The notes under the pieces were generated by a model that was not told where the DNA came from, ran no database searches, and worked only from the letters and a program-made list of their open reading frames with translations. 8,661 nt of DNA from Chloroflexia bacterium (lineage in GTDB: Bacteria > Chloroflexota > Chloroflexia > Thermomicrobiales > UBA6265), in assembly GCA_013696525.1 (NCBI GenBank), contig JACCYK010000573.1, forward strand, positions 1-8,661, written 5' to 3'. Positions within the stretch are counted from its first letter, which is position 1. Each line of letters starts with the position of its first letter. A program made the position numbers and the translations under genes. Below, in pieces: positions 1 to 5,404 of this stretch.

Positions 1-148
1 CCTGCCAGGTGTTGCCCAGCGAGGTATCGGCGCGGCGAAGCAGGAGGAGAAACTGAACCCGGGCGTGGTTTTTGCGGAAGATATAGGCGTCCACGATATC
101 GGCGACGACGATCGGCATCGACTGCTCCGGGACATTGTGGCGGGCCAT
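1..148 (-). CDS. Nudix hydrolase, N-terminal fragment (runs off the left edge)
   Basis: Only the first 49 or so codons are in the window. The translation contains the run VVADIVDAYIFRKNHARVQF, followed by LLLRRADTSLGNTWQ. This is the usual N-terminal beta-strand pattern of Nudix hydrolases: a strand, then FLLLRR, then a short loop ending in a W-Q just before the glycine-rich lead into the Nudix box. The Nudix box itself (GX5EX7REUXEEXGU) lies outside the window, so substrate cannot be judged; family members hydrolyse nucleoside diphosphates linked to another group. The longest start is the ATG at 146-148, which lacks a clear ribosome site. The in-frame ATG at 116-118 has GGAG (128-125) six bases upstream and may be the true start. 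It is separated from the next leftward gene by about 120 bases. Confidence 0.65.
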   Translation of the reverse strand, partial: MARHNVPEQSMPIVVADIVDAYIFRKNHARVQFLLLLRRADTSLGNTWQ

Positions 149-266
149 GGAGACGACCGTAGCCCCGCGCCTGGCGCGGCCGCTTGACAGCAGGCGACAG
201 TATACAGCGGCCCCGCGATGCGTTCGGTGGGATGAGCCCGACCGGCAAGCCGCAAACGCTCGACCG

Positions 267-710
267 CTAGAACCGGGGCGGACCCCGAAAGCGATCGCGT
301 AGCGATTTGACCCAGGGCGGCGGGTTCGGCCCGAGATCGAGATCACGGCCGCGCCAGGTCTTCGTGGTATTGATGCCGGGTGGCGCGCGACGGACCCAAA
401 TCATCGCGAAGGAGACGAAGCTCACGATGGCGAAGAGGGTCGCCAGCAGCGGCGACGGACCATGAATCGCCGCGCCGAGGGCGGCAAAGAGCAAAGCGCC
501 GATCAGAAAGGAGCCCGGTCCCAGGCCATGCAGGCTTGGCATGGAGGGCGGGCTGACCGGGCGCCGCGGCGCCCGCACCTGCGCCTTGCGGCGCACATGC
601 TCGGTGAAGGAGGCAGGTTGTTCCGTGCGCTCCAGGATTTCGGCGATCTCGGCCTCGAGCCGGCTGGGCTGGGCCGGGGTTTGCTGCGGCTCGCCGTTCG
701 GGTCAGTCAT
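267..710 (-). CDS. Small two-helix membrane protein of unknown function
   Basis: A 147-residue protein of no family I can name. Residues 1-30 are hydrophilic with a short acidic helix (LEAEIAEILERTE, 18-30). Residues 36-56 are basic and proline-rich (RRKAQVRAPRRP), which suggests a cytoplasmic N-terminus. Two hydrophobic segments follow, about 65-82 and 87-107, joined by a very short loop, so this is a helical hairpin with both tails probably inside. The C-terminal tail is basic and aromatic (WRGRDLDLG, then PPPWVKSLRDRFRG). The ATG at 708-710 is preceded by AAGGTAG nine bases upstream. Overlapping frames on the other strand are taken as shadows because they show no coherent hydrophobicity or domain pattern. 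The gene faces away from the rightward gene beginning at 917 and shares a repeat-bearing gap with it. It could be an envelope or anchor protein; this is a guess from topology only. Confidence 0.7.
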   Translation of the reverse strand: MTDPNGEPQQTPAQPSRLEAEIAEILERTEQPASFTEHVRRKAQVRAPRRPVSPPSMPSLHGLGPGSFLIGALLFAALGAAIHGPSPLLATLFAIVSFVSFAMIWVRRAPPGINTTKTWRGRDLDLGPNPPPWVKSLRDRFRGPPRF

Positions 711-784
711 GAGGGGATACTACCTTGAATCGACGGCTCAGAAAACCGGACTGGAGCCGGCACATGCCGGGCTGTCGAGCTAAA

Positions 785-815
785 AGACCGCCAGCGTATG
801 GTACCGTAGCGGTCT
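785..815. repeat. Inverted repeat AGACCGC-N17-GCGGTCT in the divergent gap
   Basis: A perfect 7-bp inverted repeat (785-791 and 809-815) has a 17-base loop that contains the palindrome GGTACC. Read leftward, the second arm runs directly into TTTT, so a leftward transcript could form a weak terminator-like or attenuator-like hairpin about 70 bases before the start codon of the leftward membrane-protein gene. Read rightward there is no U tract. It could equally be an operator. Confidence 0.4.
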
Positions 816-819
816 CGCT

Positions 820-863
820 GAATGCTACAGTATGAGATTGGGCCGTGATGATCGGTAGCATTC
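820..863. promoter_or_regulatory. Inverted repeat GAATGCTAC/GTAGCATTC, candidate operator
   Basis: A perfect 9-bp inverted repeat, arms 820-828 and 855-863, with 26 bases between the arms. It lies between the divergent starts at 710 and 917, 53 bases upstream of the GTG start of the rightward gene. A weak -10-like TACAGT (826-831) overlaps the left arm; no good -35 was found. The position fits a dimeric repressor or activator site, but no regulator gene adjoins it. Confidence 0.35.
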
Positions 864-916
864 GCTTGCCTCGTCGCGACCACTACCAGCGCCAGCATTG
901 GTCAAAGGACGTCGAC

Positions 917-1351
917 GTGTCCACGATGCGATTTAACGTGATCGACGATGAGGGGACCATTAGCTTGGTTGGTCCCGCTCACATGATGAAGATGCTTGCC
1001 GCGGCCTGCGCGAAGACACCCGCGAACCACCGCGCCCTGCTCGGGCTGGCGGAAGGGTATGACCCGCGCTGGGTAACGACCGCGATGGCGAGCCTGGACG
1101 CCGCGCCACGACTCGACGACGGGGCAACCCTCGCCTTTCGCGTGGTCGATGAGGTGACCCGGCGCCAAAGCCTGGAGCCGGAGCCGACCGGTTTGGTCGT
1201 GTACAACCTCGTGGCGAAGCGGATCATCCAGATTCATAACAGTTACGCGAGCCTGCGGCGCAAAGACCGGGGCCGCTTGCGCCGGGACGGCCGGCCGGTG
1301 CGCGCCTACTACTGGTACGAGCTTCCCACCGACTGGTCCATCGTCCCCTGA
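917..1351 (+). CDS. Uncharacterised 144-residue protein
   Basis: I do not recognise this family. The open frame extends upstream to an ATG at 845. I chose the GTG at 917 because AAAGGA (904-909) sits seven bases before it and the extra 24 residues look like translated leader. From this start the protein begins with a strand-rich stretch (MRFNVIDDEGTISLVG), then a helix with several Met and Ala (HMMKMLAAACAKTP) and an acidic middle. The C-terminal half is very basic and aromatic (SLRRKDRGRLRRDGR, then YYWYELPTDWSIVP at the end). There is no signal peptide and no membrane helix, so it is probably cytoplasmic. The basic patch could contact nucleic acid, but there is no recognisable binding motif. 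It stops 10 bases from the stop codon of the convergent tyrA, with no terminator visible between them. Confidence 0.65.
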   Translation: MSTMRFNVIDDEGTISLVGPAHMMKMLAAACAKTPANHRALLGLAEGYDPRWVTTAMASLDAAPRLDDGATLAFRVVDEVTRRQSLEPEPTGLVVYNLVAKRIIQIHNSYASLRRKDRGRLRRDGRPVRAYYWYELPTDWSIVP

Positions 1352-1361
1352 GCCGCGCCGG

Positions 1362-2396
1362 TTAGTCGCGGTCGTCGCGATCCGGTCGCGGGTTCCTGCT
1401 GGCGGGCTTCCGGCGGGCTAAGCCGCCGAGCAGCATCCGGCCCATCTGCTGGCCCATGCTCTCCGAGGTCAGCTCGCCGCCTGTCCCTTGCAGCAACTCG
1501 CCTTCGCGGGTCGTTTGGGTCGACCATTCCGCCCGCGCGTCACGGGCCTGGGTGAAGAACTCGGTCAGGGCCGGAGCCGCCTTGTCGCTATCGGCGGTCA
1601 AGGTGTCCCGCACATCGATCAGCGTGGCAATGTATTCGTTCAGCCAGCGTAGCACCGCCTCGCGGTTGGTAAGCAGAATGTCCCGGTGCATGGCGGGACT
1701 GCCGGCTGCCAACCGGCTGACATCACGAAAGCCGCTGGCGGTGAGCGTCTTCATATCGCGCCAGGACGAGTTCTTGCTGACGGTGTTCATCAAGGCGCTG
1801 GAGACGACGAAGGGGAGGTGGCTGACGCCCGCCACGAACCCATCGTGCTCAACCGGATCAACGAAGAAGGATTCGGCGTTGAGCGCCGCGATCATGCCGA
1901 GGACGTTGCGGACGGCCTCGTCGCTGGCCCGGACCGAGGGGGCGACGCACCAGGTTGCGCCGGTGAAGAGATCGGCGTCGGCGCCTTCGATGCTCTGTGT
2001 CTTTCCCGCCATCGGGTGCCCACCGACGAAGTCGACTCCCGCCGGGAAGATGGCGTCGGCCCATTGCAGGACCTCGGCCTTGGTCGAGCCGACGTCGGTG
2101 ACGGTGGCGCCCTGCTTGAGATTGGGCGCGATCGTCTCGAACGTCTCCTTCATCGCCGCCACCGGGGTCGCGATCACCACGATGTCCGCGTCTTGCACCG
2201 CCTTGGATAAGTCCCACGCGCCGCGGTCAATTGCTTTCAGCTTCTGGGCGTACTGCTGTTGCTCGAGGTCGGTATCAAAGCCGGTGACCTCAAGGGCAGG
2301 CTGATTCCCGGTCTTGTTGGCTGCCGCCCAACGCCGGAGTCCGAGCCCGATCGAGCCGCCGATGAGCCCCATCCCGATGATCGTGATTCGTTGCAT
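1362..2396 (-). CDS. tyrA: Prephenate dehydrogenase
   Basis: This 344-residue enzyme converts prephenate to 4-hydroxyphenylpyruvate with NAD(P)+ in tyrosine biosynthesis, in the cytoplasm. The N-terminal Rossmann fold has GMGLIGGSIG (8-17, GxGxxG) and an acidic residue at the end of the second strand (D41 in VTGFD), which usually favours NAD. Family signatures follow: DVGSTK (101-106); GGHPMAGK (125-132), with the catalytic His127; SHLP (192-195); and GFRDVSRLAAGSP (222-234), with the conserved Arg that contacts the substrate carboxylate. The length fits a stand-alone dehydrogenase: there is no chorismate mutase domain and no C-terminal ACT domain. Instead it ends in a short charged tail (ARRKPASRNPRPDRDDRD). 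The ATG at 2394-2396 is preferred over a TTG one codon upstream; the ribosome site (GAGCAGG) is modest and close. It lies 41 bases after the cysteine-rich gene on the same strand and may share its transcript. No other aromatic pathway gene is in the window. Confidence 0.93.
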   Translation of the reverse strand: MQRITIIGMGLIGGSIGLGLRRWAAANKTGNQPALEVTGFDTDLEQQQYAQKLKAIDRGAWDLSKAVQDADIVVIATPVAAMKETFETIAPNLKQGATVTDVGSTKAEVLQWADAIFPAGVDFVGGHPMAGKTQSIEGADADLFTGATWCVAPSVRASDEAVRNVLGMIAALNAESFFVDPVEHDGFVAGVSHLPFVVSSALMNTVSKNSSWRDMKTLTASGFRDVSRLAAGSPAMHRDILLTNREAVLRWLNEYIATLIDVRDTLTADSDKAAPALTEFFTQARDARAEWSTQTTREGELLQGTGGELTSESMGQQMGRMLLGGLARRKPASRNPRPDRDDRD

Positions 2397-2437
2397 CAAC
2401 CTGCTCTGTCTACGTTACGATATTCAGTAAGTTGCCG

Positions 2438-2755
2438 TTAGCTACGACATAGAACATAATGGTTTCCCACATTCTGACCGCCGCAGAACATGCGATAGAC
2501 GTTGTACCTTCCTTCTCGACGCGCATATCGATATTCGCGACCAAAGTAGCAGAAATTGCTTGTGGAGCATGTGTCCGGTCTGTACCGACAGTCACATGGT
2601 GGAGTACAGGAGTTTCTGCGGCCTATGTTACAAGAGTCCGCCTTAGCAGTGCCTACCGCAGTCGTAAGCAATGCCACTACCGATGCAATGCCCCCTCCCA
2701 CGGCTTTGCGGCGAGTTACATGGTCCTTCGTAAATTCATCAAAGCGCGTTATCAT
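2438..2755 (-). CDS. Small Tat-exported cysteine-rich protein, unknown function
   Basis: A 105-residue protein that I cannot assign to a family. The ATG at 2753-2755 is chosen because GGGAG lies about six bases upstream; an in-frame ATG at 2848 lacks this and would add a non-signal-like extension. The N-terminus reads as a twin-arginine signal: TRRKAV at 14-19, a hydrophobic stretch to about residue 36, and an AKA-D cleavage site after residue 39. The mature part is only about 66 residues, basic, rich in Tyr, Arg and Asn, with eight cysteines (42, 50, 54, 56, 63, 69, 91, 103), enough for four disulfides or a metal or cofactor site. Tat export would mean it folds, or binds a cofactor, before export. 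Base composition is about 53% GC, against well over 60% in the flanking genes, which hints at recent acquisition or unusual constraint. It may be a secreted disulfide-rich peptide or a defence or envelope protein; nothing nearby decides this. Confidence 0.68.
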   Translation of the reverse strand: MITRFDEFTKDHVTRRKAVGGGIASVVALLTTAVGTAKADSCNIGRRNSCTPPCDCRYRPDTCSTSNFCYFGREYRYARREGRYNVYRMFCGGQNVGNHYVLCRS

Positions 2756-2764
2756 TGTCTTCTC

Positions 2765-2784
2765 CCGTTCAGTCCCCCGAACGG
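2765..2784 (-). promoter_or_regulatory. Leader hairpin overlapping the ribosome site of the cysteine-rich gene
   Basis: In the leftward direction, CCGTTC (2784-2779), an eight-base loop and GAACGG (2770-2765) form a perfect 6-bp stem. The first two bases of the GGGAG ribosome site are inside the 3' arm. This could modulate translation of the cysteine-rich protein. Confidence 0.35.
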
Positions 2785-2799
2785 TGCGGTGACTACGAC

Positions 2800-2810
2800 A
2801 TTCTATCATA
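2800..2810 (-). promoter_or_regulatory. Possible -10 region for the cysteine-rich gene
   Basis: Leftward, the run TATGATAGAAT offers two overlapping -10 hexamers, TATGAT (2810-2805) and TAGAAT (2805-2800). They lie in a local AT-rich stretch 45-55 bases before the start codon at 2755. No convincing -35 was found at 16-18 bases, so this is a weak call. Confidence 0.25.
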
Positions 2811-2897
2811 GACCAGTTAATGATCGTGCGCGTGGCAATTGAGATCATCGAAAGGATTCTTCGGAATAGTTCGATTGTACATTATCGTTGATAGAAT
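2800..2897. repeat. 9-bp inverted repeat ATTCTATCA / TGATAGAAT
   Basis: Perfect arms at 2800-2808 and 2889-2897 enclose 80 bases of AT-rich DNA between the SH3-protein stop and the cysteine-rich gene start. The left arm covers the possible -10 region; the right arm touches the SH3 gene's stop codon. It could be a binding-site pair or chance in AT-rich sequence. Confidence 0.3.
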
Positions 2898-3466
2898 TAG
2901 GCTTCGGGGTCAAACGCCTCTGTGTCGATTTCGCGCACCCAGCCTTCCTCGCCTTCAGCGGTCGCGAAGAGCATCCACAAGCCATCAGGCGACGGCGATT
3001 CCTCTTCCAGGTACTGAAGCGGCGTGCCGATTGACAGTGCCCGGATTGCTTCGTTGTTGGTGGATGGCTCGGGTCGCAGGTTTATGCTTTCGCCGTTCGG
3101 ATTGTCAATCTGATGCGTCGGCGCAAATGCGTCCACATCTTGCGCCGCCGTTGGTTCGGGCTCGGGCGCCGCTTCTGGTTCCGGCGTCGGGGTTGGCTCA
3201 GGGTTGGGCGCCGCCGCGATCGCCGGTTGGGCGTTACCGCCGGTCGGGTTGTTGGCTGGCTGATTGCCGCCGCCGGTGTTGGCAACTTGGGTCGAGGCGG
3301 CCGGGGCGATCGGGACGATGTCGCTCAGCCAGGGTGTGAGGCCGGCATAGATGGCGGCGAAAACGCCCACGCAGATCAGAATGGAGAGTGCCATCGAGAC
3401 ACCGACCATCAGGCCGGCGCGGCGCGAACGCTGCCGGAGCCGGCTGCTCAGTCCGGGGTCGGTCAT
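2897..3466 (-). CDS. Membrane-anchored bacterial SH3-domain protein
   Basis: A 189-residue protein in three parts. A basic cytoplasmic N-terminus (RLRQRSRRAG, 9-18) is followed by one membrane helix (about 19-41, MVGVSMALSILICVGVFAAI). A disordered extracytoplasmic linker comes next, with Gly/Asn-rich repeats (63-80) and then a Pro-Glu-Thr run (88-106, PNPEPTPTPEPEAAPEPEP). A C-terminal SH3b domain spans about 126-181: SINLRPEPSTNNE starts with the classic NLR entry, a GTPLQYLEE turn follows, then DGLWMLFAT and GWV. SH3b domains usually bind cell-wall peptides or other ligands outside the membrane. The ATG at 3464-3466 is chosen because the open frame further upstream overlaps rpoN and is not protein-like. 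Its ribosome site is weak. An extended -10 promoter lies about 75-80 bases upstream. Topology suggests an envelope role; no enzyme domain is fused to it. Confidence 0.82.
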   Translation of the reverse strand: MTDPGLSSRLRQRSRRAGLMVGVSMALSILICVGVFAAIYAGLTPWLSDIVPIAPAASTQVANTGGGNQPANNPTGGNAQPAIAAAPNPEPTPTPEPEAAPEPEPTAAQDVDAFAPTHQIDNPNGESINLRPEPSTNNEAIRALSIGTPLQYLEEESPSPDGLWMLFATAEGEEGWVREIDTEAFDPEA

Positions 3467-3539
3467 ATTCGTCCGGAAACCACCTGTTGGGACGGCAGCA
3501 CGCCTGCCAAACCAACATTCATCATTGTCACGGCCCACG

Positions 3540-3548
3540 AGTATAGCA
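3540..3548 (-). promoter_or_regulatory. Extended -10 promoter for the SH3-domain gene
   Basis: Leftward, TGCTATACT (3548-3540) is an extended -10 element (TGn plus a 5-of-6 match to TATAAT). It lies between the rpoN stop and the SH3-protein start and predicts a leader of about 67 bases. The -35 position is poor, as extended -10 promoters allow. It suggests the SH3 gene is not solely dependent on rpoN read-through. Confidence 0.4.
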
Positions 3549-3614
3549 TGGGCCAGTTCGCCCGCTGACAGCGCGGACCGCCCGCGCGCCGACCGAATAT
3601 ACGCGAGGATGCGC

Positions 3615-5090
3615 TCATCGCATGGTCGACGGCAGGATGCCCAGCTCGGCCCGGTACTTGGCGACGGTGCGGCGGGCGATCCGAATGCCGTGGTTGTGGA
3701 GCAGCTCACCGATGCGGCGGTCGGTCAGCGGCCCGCCTTTCTTGGCTTCCCGCTCGATCAACTCCTTGATGACGTCCTTAATGCTGAGGGAGGGGGTGAA
3801 GAAGTCGCTGAAGGGGATCACTTTCCGGGTCGGCAGCATCACGTACTTGTTGGCCGTGGCCCGGCTTACCGTCGATTCATGGACGCCCACATGCTGCGCC
3901 ACGATGGCGCGGGTGAGGGGCCGCAGCTCGCGCACGCCGCCGCGGAGGAAGCTCTCTTGCATCGTGCAGATGCAGCGGCTGATCTTGAGCAGGGTCTCGC
4001 GGCGTTGCTGGATATTGGAGATGAACAGCTTTGCCCGCGATGAATACTGACGGACATGGCCGCGATCCTCGGTCGACGTGACCGCCAAGGGGATCGTTCC
4101 GTTCACCGCGGGTCCGGTGCCGTTGCTTGCCGCCGGCGGTTCGGCGGCGGTCCGGCGGCGGCCGAGGTCGCCGGCCAATTGGCTGTAGATCGGGCTGATC
4201 CGGAGATAGAACTGCTTCGTATCGACGACCTCGACCGTTAGCTCCTCGTCCTTGATGACGATGATCACGTCCGGCGCCACATAGGCGGCACGGGTCGGCG
4301 TCCGCCAGGAACGCGCCGCTTGTGATTGGAGCGGGAAGGGGCTGAGCTGAACCCGGATGAACTCGCGGACGTCGTCAATCTCGTCTGGCGACAAGCCCAG
4401 CTCTTTCGAGATCTGTCCGTACTTGTGGGCGCCGAACTCCGGCAGAAAATTCGAGACGACCGCGAGCACCGGCTCGGGCACATCGTGGCCGTTGCGAGCG
4501 AGATAGGACAGCTGTAAGAGGAGGCACTCTTGCAGGTCGCGGGCGCCGACCCCGGCCGGGGCTAGCTCCTGAATGACCGCCAGGATGTCGTCGATGTCCT
4601 CGCGCGAGCGGTTGATGAGCGCCGCCAGGTCGTCGAGGTCGGTGGTTAGGAAGCCACGCTCGTCGAGCCCGTCAACCAGGTACTCGGCAATCGGATAGTC
4701 TCGCGGATCGAGTTGAGTCCGGGCGTCTGTCAGGATGACGGCGCGAATGTTTTCCTCATGGGCAATCAGCGACATCGGGTCAAACTCGTCCGAGTCTTCC
4801 CGCCCATTCAGGGCGTTGACCATGGTCTCGGGAAAGTCCTCGTAGCTCTCGGTGACCGGCTCCGTGCGCTGGCTGACCAAGCAGGTTGGGCAAAAGGTGC
4901 CGTCAAGCACATTGCCACACAGGGGACAGGCGGGGCGGTCATCCATCTCGAGGGCGGGGTTGGCGTCCATCTCGGCGGCGATCACCGCCTGCAGGTCCAT
5001 CCGTGACAGGCTGAGGATATAGTTCGCCTCGATCAGGCTCGGGGAAACCCACGTCCGCATTTCTTGATTGAGATCGTAACTCGCTTCCAT
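3615..5090 (-). CDS. rpoN: RNA polymerase sigma-54 factor with zinc-ribbon insertion
   Basis: A 491-residue alternative sigma factor that directs RNA polymerase to -24/-12 promoters and needs an ATP-using activator. Region I (about 1-50) is recognisable from its pattern ending in NPALEM but is poor in the usual glutamines. Next comes C55-PLC58 and C67-PTC70, a CxxC-X8-CxxC zinc ribbon not present in enterobacterial RpoN. The core-binding part has LAPAGVGARDLQECLLLQL (176-194). Residues 308-343 are a low-complexity Ala/Gly/Thr/Pro linker. QQRRETLLKI (361-370), the helix-turn-helix VGVHESTVSRATANKYV (401-417) and the RpoN box ARRTVAKYR (472-480) are all intact. The ATG at 5088-5090 has an excellent ribosome site, GAGGTGAT (5104-5097), six bases upstream. 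A sigma-70-type promoter is at 5233-5261. No enhancer-binding protein is encoded in the window. Confidence 0.95.
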   Translation of the reverse strand: MEASYDLNQEMRTWVSPSLIEANYILSLSRMDLQAVIAAEMDANPALEMDDRPACPLCGNVLDGTFCPTCLVSQRTEPVTESYEDFPETMVNALNGREDSDEFDPMSLIAHEENIRAVILTDARTQLDPRDYPIAEYLVDGLDERGFLTTDLDDLAALINRSREDIDDILAVIQELAPAGVGARDLQECLLLQLSYLARNGHDVPEPVLAVVSNFLPEFGAHKYGQISKELGLSPDEIDDVREFIRVQLSPFPLQSQAARSWRTPTRAAYVAPDVIIVIKDEELTVEVVDTKQFYLRISPIYSQLAGDLGRRRTAAEPPAASNGTGPAVNGTIPLAVTSTEDRGHVRQYSSRAKLFISNIQQRRETLLKISRCICTMQESFLRGGVRELRPLTRAIVAQHVGVHESTVSRATANKYVMLPTRKVIPFSDFFTPSLSIKDVIKELIEREAKKGGPLTDRRIGELLHNHGIRIARRTVAKYRAELGILPSTMR

Positions 5091-5232
5091 CGGGGAATCA
5101 CCTCGTCATCGACTGAGCATGGTCGGAATCATCCGACGCGGCATCCGGGCGCGTGACGATAAAGAGATAGACGCGACGGGTCCAGACGCACCGGAGTGCA
5201 GCCTATTCCCGCCGAGGAGGCGATGTACCAGC

Positions 5233-5261
5233 AGTATAGGCGGGCTGGCCCATCGTGGCAA
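5233..5261 (-). promoter_or_regulatory. Sigma-70-type promoter of rpoN
   Basis: Leftward, TTGCCA (5261-5256), a spacer of exactly 17 bases and TATACT (5238-5233) each match the consensus at five of six positions. Transcription would begin near 5226, giving a leader of about 136 bases before the rpoN ATG. This is the best housekeeping promoter in the window. Confidence 0.6.
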
Positions 5262-5271
5262 GCTTCTTGCT
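5255..5271 (+). promoter_or_regulatory. Sigma-54-like -24/-12 element overlapping the rpoN -35
   Basis: GTGGCAAGCTTCTTGCT keeps the required GG-N10-GC spacing. It matches TGGCA at -24 and TTGC plus W at -12 of the YTGGCACG-N4-TTGCW consensus; the first base and the C after TGGCA differ. It points rightward toward the protease gene, whose start is 286 bases on. The core also reads as the perfect short inverted repeat GCAAG-CTT-CTTGC, so an ordinary operator is an equal alternative. Confidence 0.3.
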
Positions 5272-5297
5272 AGTTTGCCAAGGTGTCACTCTTGGCC
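5256..5297. promoter_or_regulatory. Cluster of GCAAG / GCCAAG half-sites upstream of rpoN
   Basis: Four half-sites alternate in orientation: GGCAAG (5257-5262), CTTGC (5266-5270), GCCAAG (5277-5282) and CTTGGC (5291-5296). The first pair forms GCAAG-N3-CTTGC; the second forms GCCAAG-N8-CTTGGC. The cluster starts on the -35 of the rpoN promoter, a typical position for an operator. The binding protein is unknown. Confidence 0.35.
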
Positions 5298-5374
5298 ATG
5301 CCATCAATCCCGCATCCGTGTCCGGGCAGCGGCATTTCTTGGCCCGAGTAGCCCGTTCTGTGCCAGCGAGAGCC

Positions 5375-5404
5375 TTGTGTCGCGGGTTGTTTGGTTGCTA
5401 TGAT
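5375..5404 (+). promoter_or_regulatory. Extended -10 promoter for the M50 protease gene
   Basis: TTGTGT (5375-5380), an 18-base spacer and TATGAT (5399-5404) preceded by TGC (5396-5398) make an extended -10 promoter with a weak -35. Transcription would begin near 5411, about 146 bases before the GTG start of the protease gene. Confidence 0.48.

Noticed and set aside
184..206. TTGACA and TATACA in the gap upstream of the Nudix fragment
   Set aside because: Both hexamers look good, but the spacer is only 11 bases and the orientation faces away from the flanking genes.
756..771. CCGGC-ACAT-GCCGG small hairpin
   Set aside because: Only a 5-bp stem in GC-rich DNA with no U tract; expected by chance.
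1456..2304. Long rightward open frame opposite tyrA (282 residues)
   Set aside because: It is the antisense shadow of a well-recognised gene in high-GC DNA; the translation has no domain or coherent hydrophobic pattern.
2756..2848. Longer start for the cysteine-rich protein
   Set aside because: It would put 31 polar residues before the Tat signal and lacks a ribosome site.
3252..3268. TTGGCTGGCTGATTGCC, sigma-54-like on the plus strand
   Set aside because: Spacing and the TTGC fit, but it lies inside the SH3-protein coding sequence in antisense, with no rightward gene to serve.
3467..3709. N-terminal extension of the SH3-protein frame
   Set aside because: It overlaps the end of rpoN, and the residues look like out-of-frame coding; the membrane helix and promoter fit the ATG at 3466.
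5119..5403. Small rightward open frame in the rpoN/protease gap
   Set aside because: No ribosome site, no recognisable motif, and it covers the promoter elements of both flanking genes.
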